Below the pieces are notes generated by a model. The model was given only the letters and a program-made list of their open reading frames with translations. It did no database searches and was not told the origin of the DNA. From assembly GCA_036023115.1 (NCBI GenBank), contig JAYKKT010000047.1:2403501-2467500 (forward strand): a stretch of 64,000 nt of DNA. The letters run 5' to 3'. Shown one piece after another: positions 56,086-64,000 of this stretch. The stretch comes from Brasenia schreberi (lineage: Eukaryota > Streptophyta > Magnoliopsida > Nymphaeales > Cabombaceae). The position numbers were made by a program, and so were the translations under genes. Each line of letters opens with the position of its first letter. Position 1 is the stretch's first letter.

Positions 56086-56746
56086 TAAGGGTGGGAGTTT
56101 GGTCGTGTTTGTGTCGTATCATTTCGTTTTCGTGTCGTGTTCCTACCATAGACAGGTGGACACAAACACCACTCCTTTGTTTCCAGGTATTTATATTGGC
56201 ATGACAAGAACCGAGTACTCCTGACCTAAATACAGACTTTTCAGTTCATCTCCATCTCAGGTCTCGTGTGCTATATTACAAGTCCCAGTGACAATTTCGT
56301 GTTTCTGACACGAAGCACTGTACATGAATTATGAAACTAAGCACATTCCACCAACACAGATTTTTCGGGTTGTACTTGTGCTTGTTTCCTCTAGCCGACT
56401 TCTTAATCCGCAACTTTAAAGTTATCTTTTATATTTCGAAGTGTACCCGTCTAGAGTGTTGATGGTGGCCCGCCGACCTGCGTTGCTTGCCACTGACCAG
56501 CTAAGGCGGTGACCAGTCTTCACCCTTACAACAAATGCACGATACGGACACAAACAACACGATGAAAACACGCCCCCCAACACAAAATTGCTGCCAACCA
56601 CAGATGCGACAGGAACAATACGTGAAAAATCTATGTTCACGTCCATAACACAAAACAGGATCTTGTTGTATTCGGTAACCTGTTTTCAAACTAACACGAA
56701 ACCACACGACTTTAACTCGATAGGCAACACAAAACTGCCACCCCTA
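56086..56746. mobile_element. Non-autonomous hAT-like element (about 660 bp)
   Basis: Left end TAAGGGTGGGAGTTT and inverted right end TAGGGGTGGCAGTTT match at 13 of 15 bases. Subterminal GTCGTGT/ACACGA words occur on both sides. TAGGGGTGGCA-type ends typify plant hAT MITEs. No TSD was found and no transposase is encoded. Confidence 0.55.
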
Positions 56747-56946
56747 CATAATTAGGCTAGCTAAAGTATATTCCTTTAATTTACTTGGTTAAAAGTAAAG
56801 AGATGATTCAAAATCCACTTGAAGTGAGTGAATGATGATGTTTTTTTGATGGTCATCATGTTGAAGATGGTAATCAGCATATTGTTGTTGATGATGGTGA
56901 TGGTGTTTGCCATGTGCATGATACACGATGACCTTTCATTTTCTCT

Positions 56947-56950
<4 letters not shown>

Positions 56951-56978
<28 letters not shown>

Positions 56979-56980
56979 CT
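56951..56980. repeat. (GT)n microsatellite
   Basis: About fourteen GT units. Confidence 0.95.
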
Positions 56981-57634
56981 TAACCAGCCGTAACACCATT
57001 ACGACATGATCACAGTTGAGGACAATGGTCCTTAATGTTGATGAGGATATGACGGTAGTGATAACAATTACATTGCCTTGTCCTTTACCAGTCTGGATAA
57101 GTTGAATTAAATTTGAATATGAGCCCTTTGTTCACATTGTAGAAAAAGTAAGGATGCAAGAGTACAAAGAGCAGTAGATCATGGGCTCAGCAACTTCTTC
57201 CACTTACAGAAAACTACAAGATCAAGCTGAAAGTTCCATGAATCAGGAGAGTAGAACAAAAACAGAATCGGCCACGGTCTGGTTAGGTTTCGTGCAGGAT
57301 CTTCAGTGGTTGGATCGCACCCGTTGACCCACACTGTCCATTTTGTGTCATTAATGGAACAATAACAACCCCACTTAGTGTTGGATAAGGCTAGGTTTTG
57401 GATGGAAACAACACAATATGGATCACCATGGGACCTACTGATCTCTATCCATTTCCCGGATCCAATAACTGCTATGCCTGATCGTGTGTTGGCCTCCAAA
57501 TTATTGAGTTCATGTCTTTTAATAGCACACCTATCACACCTCTTGATTATTTTCAATAATCTTATTGATTACAATGGTGTGCATGTCAATATATATATGC
57601 TAGTACAGTGAGGTGCTAACAAATCTAAACAAAT

Positions 57635-57789
57635 CTCATCCATCTATCTTGGATTGATCGATGACTGAAATTTGAATTAAAAAAAAAGAACATGTGTACT
57701 TTTTTGAGGCCTATTTACAAAACACTTTTGCTTTTTAAATTCAAATTTCAACCATCAATCATCCAATATCTCTCTCTCTATATATATAA
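57635..57789. mobile_element. Small foldback element ending in (CT)n(AT)n
   Basis: TTGATCGATGACTGAAATTT then GAATTAAAAAA on the left mirrors TTTTTAAATTCAAATTTCAA then CCATCAATCAT on the right, around a short loop. The right end runs into (CT)n(AT)n, as in the 20296-20636 element. Confidence 0.55.
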
Positions 57790-57842
57790 TACAACAACAA
57801 CAACAAAGCCTTTTCTATACTAGACTGGGTCGGTTACATGAA
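57790..57842 (-). mobile_element. About 50-bp RTE 3'-tail insertion
   Basis: Minus strand reads GTAACCGACCCAGTCTAGTA then TAGAAAAGGCTTTG and (TTG)n. The flanks both carry TCTCTCTCTCTATATATAT, consistent with a TSD, though in a microsatellite that is weak evidence. Confidence 0.65.
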
Positions 57843-57977
57843 TCTCTCTCTCTCTCTCTATATATATGTATATACATATATACATATACATACACACATA
57901 CACGTACGTACATACATACATACATACATACATACATACATACATACATACATACATACATACATACATACATACAT
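57842..57977. repeat. (CT)n(AT)n then (CATA)n microsatellite
   Basis: CT and AT repeats pass into about 18 perfect CATA units at roughly 57905-57977. Confidence 0.95.
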
Positions 57978-58737
57978 AGTGTTTTGGGTGTACGGCCAAC
58001 AGACTGATTCTTGTTTGACATCTATTTCGAGAAGATGTAATTTACATGTGGTCTGATATTTTAGAGGCAAATGTGAAATGCATGGGTACCCGACCCGATT
58101 GAGTCTCATAAATCATGACCCAGTTCAGCAGATTGGATAATGAGGTTCTAACTATTATTATGATCTCTGATGATTCTGATTACTAGAAAATTATTGGTTG
58201 AGGTAAGGCCACGCCAACCAAGCCGAGTACAGCTGTCGCTGGCCAGCCCACAAACTTAGCTGTACCTTCAATTTAAATTCACATTTTGGCATTTACATTG
58301 TTGGATCATATGATTTGTTTTTTGAATATTTCATCGGGTAGTGTTCAGTGGTTCGAACTTTGTTCATGACTAAATAATAAATTTCACAATCAGAACATGA
58401 CTAAATCCCGCTATTCAGGACGTCGTCATTCGCATCGGCATTCGGCATTTAGCTTTGCATATCCTTCGAAAGTTATGATAGAATGTGAACATTCATCGAT
58501 GTTATTTGATGTCAAACCAAATGTTGGTTGCTGAAAGAAAATGAATGCCCTCGTCGTTCGGTTTCGAGAAAATCTCTGTAAATGAAATGCAGAAACTAGG
58601 TTAATATGGTCGTCGAGATTCAAGAATGAAGATCACCGATCAATGATATTCAACGGGTAGTTAGAGAAAATTTAGAGTTTGGCAGTTACTGCTTACATAT
58701 ATGTTTTTTTTCGCGGCTAATTGTGAAGTCATCCATT

Positions 58738-58895
58738 CACTACTAGAAATGTGCATATTCCGGTTGTCGGCAGAAACTATTCCGACTGTTGGCAACAGTT
58801 GGATTAATATTTGAAGTCATCCATTCACTACTTGAAAATGAGCCTATTTCAGCTGTTGGCAGAAACTATTCCGACTGTAGGTGACAGTCCGATTA
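58738..58895. mobile_element. CACTA-type terminal fragment
   Basis: CACTACTAGAAATGTG at 58738 and CACTACTTGAAAATGAG at about 58829 resemble plant En/Spm (CACTA) TIRs. Each is followed by GGCAGAAACTATTCCGACTG, a subterminal repeat. Two tandem ends are visible; no opposite end or transposase was found. Confidence 0.5.
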
Positions 58896-60898
58896 ATAGA
58901 AGAACCTAAGGGTGCCCAAGTATCAGGACATGAAATGCAGCTAGTTTCATATTAGCTAAACATTTATCATGTCCAACTAAACATAAAGTATGGATTGGAT
59001 CCGGAGTAGGACATAAAAAGCAAAAGAATTGTATCCAGAAGGTACACTAATCTGGATCCAGATATTGGTTATCCCTCAATACATTCCAATAACCAAATTT
59101 TGAATTTGAATCCATTAACATTTGAATATATTCATATATTGACAATGCTGCACACTGCGCCAAATCATTGAAGTCAAAATGAACCTAAACTCCAATGTGG
59201 GTTAGGTTCAACACAATGAACAAATTATGGGTGCTTTAATTTGTCAAATTTAGGCACTTTGAACTCAATCAGACTCTAATGTCAAAGTTCATATTGGATC
59301 TCTCTTTCTCAGCAGTTTCTTAAGACTTAAACAAATAAAGGAGTCTGTCACTGACCTCCCTTTTTTTGGGGATTTGCTATTCATGTTCATCAAAATCAAC
59401 ACTTTCCTTCAACTCTTGACCTACTAATCTATCTGTGACAAGGACTCTTCTCAGGTCTCGATGAAAAACCCTAGTTTTTATTACTGTCATTGTCGAGTCC
59501 CTCCTTTCCTTGATCCTTAAGTTTTAGTACTACTAAAGACATTGATACCAACGTTATCTCCCTTGCTTTATGTAATTATTTGCTATTTATAATCCAAGCT
59601 GCAAGGCAGCAAACAACATAAAATACACACCTTCACAAGATCAATGCACTAGAGACCAGTATTTATTGAATTACAAACCGAACTCGTCGAATTAAGTATT
59701 GTTCATTAGATTAAGTTGGTCGACAACTAAGCTTACAAAGTTAAATAAACAAAACAAACACTTAACAACACAATCAAACAGGCCAAAACAGAAAGGCAAG
59801 ATCTTATGTATCTTTTTCTTTTTAGAAAGCCTCAATCAAAAGCTATGCATTGAGCCAAGCTCACCATTCACAGTTCCCTAAGCTTTTTGAGTCAACCTCT
59901 ATGATCAAAACCCGCATTTTCTGTGCTCATAATTGGAGAACTAAGAGAGACATCTTCCATCCTTCCCCATTTATTTAATAAAGAAATGATTGCCAACGCA
60001 GTTAGTGAGGCATTCTCTAGTAACTAAGCTTTGAGAATTTTTCTTTTTTGGCTTGAATATCATAATTGCCTTTGTGGGCACATCTGGGTCACAGTGAAGC
60101 TTTCTCTTTGTTTCACATTAGCCCTACATCAGTAGCTGGGAGGTGCATTGATTGACGTTCAAACAGGTCAATCGCAGGGCCATACAGGCGGTGCCAGTGA
60201 GAACATGTCGAGGCAATTGCTGCTTCTCTCTTTGAACATAAAATCTAATGAAATTGTCATGGGAAAAGGTAAAGAATATAAAGTAAAAAGCGGAAAGTAT
60301 ATGAAGATTCACCTTAGCACATTTGCAGACCTCGAGCATCGAACTGAAGACCTTGAAACTGAATGCTTCTTTTGAGTAAACCCATGGCTAGCTAACTAGA
60401 TTCTAGCTATTCCACTTTTGTTTTTGACAGTCTAGTTATGGGTGGTGAATTTTTTGTTCAGTTGCCAAGTTTATGATATTCACGTTTGGCTGCCTCAAAA
60501 TGTAAACGTTTCCGAATAGGCACCTGCCTTGTAGGGCTGAGCTACCAACCGAGCTGCTTTATGTATGGGTCAGCTCCTGTAGGCTTCGCAAGAACATTCT
60601 TTTCTTCGTTTAGAATCCATCTCTTCTAAGATGTCAAAGTTCTCAAAGCTGTGATCAACTTGTTTTTGTTGTGTTTTGAGGATAACTTCCAAAGTCAGCT
60701 ATAATAATGATACATAAAAATTTAAAAAATAAATTTGAAACATAGAAGTAAATTTTAAGAACTTAATTAAATAAAATAGTTAATTACCTTTCGTGTAGAA
60801 GTATGTTACAATGTACTAGTACCAAATCAATTAACCTTCTACAGTTCAACATGTGTGTTTAAAAACAGCAACTGCCAATGCCTGGCATTTGCCACATG
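58896..60898. other. Gene-free spacer
   Basis: No gene, RNA or classifiable repeat recognised; short ORFs only. Confidence 0.4.
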
Positions 60899-61406
60899 TA
60901 GGGGTGTTCAAGGAGACACTAGGACCGAACCGAACTGTTAGAACTCAAACCGAATTCAGTTCGGTTCTAACATGAGAAATAATGGGCAGATCAGTTTACG
61001 GTTTTCAATGTTAGAACCGAACCGATATGAACCGTTGTAAAAGCCTTTTGAGAAAGAAAAGTGTTACTACCGTATTGAGAAGACATACAGAGCAGGAGAT
61101 CCACGACTATAAAATGGATCATAAGGGTTTGAACAAATCACATCTTTCTTGATCTTTTGGCTAAGATCAAGTGTTGTATCTGTTCTTAACAGATTAATAT
61201 CTGCAATGTGGTCATTGACCACATGATTTTAAATCATTTCTTTTTGGAGCGTACCACCTGTGGCAGTCTTTAGCCAAATGCTAAATAAGTAGAATAGTGG
61301 TTCAAAACCAAACTGAAACTATAAGTTTGGTTTGGTTCTAATGATACTGTGGTTTGGTTCAAGGTTGAGGCTAGAACCAAACCGAACTGAACCGTGAACA
61401 CTCCTA
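60899..61406. mobile_element. hAT-like element enclosing a U2-like sequence
   Basis: Left end TAGGGGTGTTCA (60899-60910) and inverted right end TAGGAGTGTTCA (61395-61406) match at 11 of 12 bases. Both are bordered inward by GAACCGAACCGAACT-type words. The same type of ends bound 16923-17319. No 8-bp TSD is visible. The middle carries the U2-like segment. Confidence 0.5.
61140..61265 (+). ncRNA. U2 snRNA-like sequence (variant or pseudogene)
   Basis: The first ~110 bases follow plant U2 snRNA closely: CATCTTTCTTGATCTTTTGG, CTAAGATCAAGTGT, TATCTGTTCTTAACAG, TTAATATCTG. The stem-loop IIb equivalent is GTGGTCATTGACCAC, shortened but still self-complementary. The branch-site recognition word is GTTGTA (61173-61178) instead of the invariant GTAGTA, and the Sm-site region is degenerate (ATTTCTTTTTGG). 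A TATAAAA lies at 61108-61114, about 30 bases upstream; a poor USE-like GATCCACGAC abuts it rather than sitting some 30 bases further up. The 3' stem-loops III/IV are not recognisable. A pseudogene is more likely than a working U2. Confidence 0.7.
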
Positions 61407-61795
61407 CATGTACATCAAGAACCAAAATTTCTATCCAATTATGATACATACTAACATTATCAAGAACCAAAACTAACATTTTCCTGTCCTTACTGGTCGA
61501 CTTGCATCAAATCATCAACCCATACACCTTCATTCTTTCTCGTCATGTAAATTAGATTTTCTTCACCTATCGCCGCTAGCATCATATTGTAAGAGAAAAC
61601 TTCGTATTCCGATCTCCATAGCCGATTGAAGATTTTCGGAACCATAGGATTTTGTACATGCAAAACGTGTTCCAGGGAGCAGTACTAAGATGAGTGACCT
61701 CATAGGAGGTCCTTTTGTTGAACCTTTTCATAGAGCCCCCTTGGAAGAAAAGGGTTGGAAAGTTGGTCCAAGTAGTATTTGACACAAAAAGCAAC

Positions 61796-61948
61796 TCAAA
61801 CTCGCACCGAGAGCGTTAGCTCAACGGCAAGGCGCTCCAGCGCCGTTGCTGCTGGTGGGGACTTTTAACTCCCAGAGGGTGCATGCAAAATTGTGTATGT
61901 TAGGCTTCGGTCTCCTCTTGTAACCAAATAAAAAAAAAATTCAAACTC
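61796..61948 (+). mobile_element. tRNA-derived SINE with 8-bp TSD
   Basis: A box GTTAGCTCAACGGCAAGGC, B-box-like GGGGACTTTTAACTCCCAG, then GTTAGGCTTCGGTCTCCTCT, TGTAACCAAA and an A-rich tail. TCAAACTC at 61796-61803 and 61941-61948 is the TSD. This is the best-preserved member of the TTGTAACCAAA SINE family here. Confidence 0.85.
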
Positions 61949-62837
61949 AAAGTACCAAAAGGTAGTGACATGAGTCACAAGCGCTGGTAAATATGTCCGA
62001 CAAGCCAAAAGAAGCTGTGTTCATGGCTTGTTTGTAAACTTAAAACAGTGATCATGGTCTGTAAACTTTAACATTTGTCAAAAGATCAACTTGAAAGGGG
62101 TCCAATAACCTTAGAGGAACGGCAGTGATCTTGTTGTTGACATCGGTGATCGTGATGATGGAGAACATGACGAGGGAAACCAAAAAGAGGATTATCTGGT
62201 TCATGACCTTAATTAAAATGATATTTGCAATTTTAATTTGATTTGTTTAATTAGTGTTTAAACTTGATATGTTTGTTAACATTATTATTCTGTTCATGCA
62301 TATATGATTTAATTTTTTGTTAGTTTGTGTATTATATTTGTTATGAAATATGCGTATTTTAACTTATCATTCATCATTTTATGGATGTTTTCTATCCCTT
62401 TTCTCTGATCCCCTTTTTGTAATTTTGTGCTTGTGGGATATTGGGTCTTTCCTTCCCATAGTTTGAAAGTTGGGCCTAGACATTCAGCCTTTCGTTACCG
62501 TATCTCCCTAACACAAATCGGCGTATTTTTTGCGGTTCCAGAAAACGTTATTGATGAATTGCTTGTGCCATGATTGCCTTTTGGAGCAGGAAATATTCTT
62601 ATTCTTCGGTTTTAAAAAAGTGTATTCTTGGTTTTTGTCTTTTCTTTTTAGGATTTTGCAAATAATGTAATGTTATTATAGTTTTTATAGAACTTTTAAC
62701 TTTTGCGAAGTACGATATATTCGACATGTATCAATTCAATACTTACCACCTGCCGCAGACCCACTTTAGGTCCAGGTGAGATGTTCTCACTCAAAACTTA
62801 AAAAATTCTTGGGTATGCCATGTATATACGTATTATA
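61949..62837. other. Gene-free AT-rich spacer
   Basis: Nothing coding or repetitive recognised. Confidence 0.4.
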
Positions 62838-64000
62838 CAACCAACAACAATAACTAAGCCTTTTCTCATCCTAGATGGGGTCGGCTACATGGATTCTTTG
62901 TTTCCACTGAGCCCTATTATGTGCCATATTGCCGTATTATACTTTTATTGTTTCTTTTCAACATTTTTGTGGTCATCCTTTATCTCTTTTAATACTTTTC
63001 AAATTTAGTTTTTTTGTACCTTCTTATAGGTTTTTCTTTTGATCTTCTTTCTATATGTTCAAACCATCTTAAACGATATTCTCTCATTTTATCCTCTATT
63101 GGTGTCACTCCTAATTTGTTTCTAATAACCTCATTATGTATGCGGTCTTTTCTTATATGACCACTCATCCATTTCAACATCTTCATTTTTGTCACAGACA
63201 TCTTTTGTATATGTCGATGATTAACTGCCAACACTCAAAACCATAAAACATGACAGGTCTAATTGCTTATCTATAATATTTACCTTTTAACTTTAATGAT
63301 ATCTTCTTATCACAAAGAATAACTTAAGCTCCTCTCCATTTTAACCAACTAGCATTAATTCTATGCATAACATCTCCATCAATTCTTCCATCACTCTGAA
63401 AAATTGACCCTAAGTATTTAAAAATTTTCTTTTGGGGAATGCAATGTGTGCCAATTTTAATTTCTATGTCCTCTGAAGTAATCAAATGATCAAACTTATA
63501 TTCCATATATTTTGTCTTTGTCTTACTAAGTCAGAGGCCTTTCTTTCTAATGTTTCTCTCCATAGTTCTAATTTTCTATTAACTTTTCCCTTAGACTCCT
63601 CCACTAACACAATGTCATCTGCAAATAACATATACCAAGGTGCTTCATCTTTAATATGTTTTGTTAACTCATCAATCACCATTATAAATAAGTATGGACT
63701 TAAAGTTGATCCTTGATGTAACCCAATATTAACTTCAAAGAAGTTTGTTATTCCTTCGTGAGTCCTCACACATGCTTTTTCACCATCGAACATGTCTCTT
63801 ATAAGGATAATGTATGTCAATGGGATACCCCTTTTTTCTAAGATTCTCCAAAGAACCTCCCCCGATATCCTATCATAAGTTTTTTCTAGATCAATAAATA
63901 TCATGTGAAGGTTTTTCTTTTTTGCTCTAAAATGTTCTATAAGATATCTCAAAAGGTAAATGTTTCAAAAGTAGATTTGCCTAACATGTTGGGTCTCTGT
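62838..64000 (-). mobile_element. RTE LINE, youngest copy, cut by window edge
   Basis: Minus strand from the window edge encodes a reverse transcriptase with clear motifs: MIFIDLEKTYDRISGEVLWR, LHQGSTLSPYLFIMVIDELT, and YMLFADDIVLVEESK with the catalytic FADD (ORF 63482-63952). A frameshift near 63490-63500 leads into KIGTHCIPQKKIFKYLGSIF (63324-63506). Another break leads into NHRHIQKMSVTKMKMLKWMS then [20 protein letters not shown] (62989-63234). The 3' block (TCCATGTAGCCGACCCCATC, AAAAGGCTTAGTTATTG) ends near 62838. Few lesions make it the best in-window reference for the family, though it is not active as it stands. Confidence 0.92.

Noticed and set aside
57905..57977. Regularly spaced repeat as a CRISPR-like array
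   Set aside because: Simple (CATA)n microsatellite in a plant nuclear genome; no spacers.

Overview
The window is nuclear DNA from a flowering plant. It has long intron-rich genes with GT-AG splicing, plant-only families (a DYW-class pentatricopeptide protein, a QWRF-motif protein, a CK2 alpha with an organelle-type N-terminal extension), plant RTE-clade LINEs, Ty1/copia debris, tRNA-derived SINEs and many (AT)n/(GA)n tracts. I cannot place it below angiosperm level from sequence alone. Four genes look intact; a fifth short one is plausible.

Layout. 1-650: decayed copia 3' end. 2596-5464 (-): broken CNNM/DUF21-CBS pseudogene. 6258-8411 (-): intronless DYW-type PPR gene. 9790-9961 (-): a 5S rRNA-like sequence fused to an RTE-like tail. 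10419-10808 (-): small B3/DUF313-like ORF. 11-20 kb: SINEs, RTE fragments, hAT-like and foldback elements. 21755-29333 (+): six-exon QWRF gene (615 aa), whose 4.5-kb intron 4 carries an internally deleted copia element with matching LTRs and a target-site duplication (TSD). 30848-31867 (+): SURF6/RRP14 ribosome-biogenesis gene with a telo-box just upstream. 33924-36975: an RTE LINE with a second RTE derivative nested in it. 38490-39710 (+): formamidase pseudogene. 41728-52260 (+): ten-exon CK2 alpha gene (405 aa) with a GC-AG intron and a near-full-length dead RTE in intron 6. 52-61 kb: no gene recognised; microsatellites, hAT-like and CACTA-like ends. 61140-61265: U2 snRNA-like sequence. 62838-64000 (-): the least decayed RTE copy, running off the window edge.

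The genes do not form a pathway: organelle RNA editing (PPR), microtubule function (QWRF), pre-rRNA processing (SURF6) and a kinase (CK2 alpha). What links the window is RTE activity. Its conserved 3' end recurs on autonomous copies, on a SINE-like family with its own exact 5' end, on a 5S-rRNA-headed element, and as insertions under 50 bp with perfect TSDs. I regard that RTE-parasite network, especially the 5S-headed unit, as the most interesting thing here.
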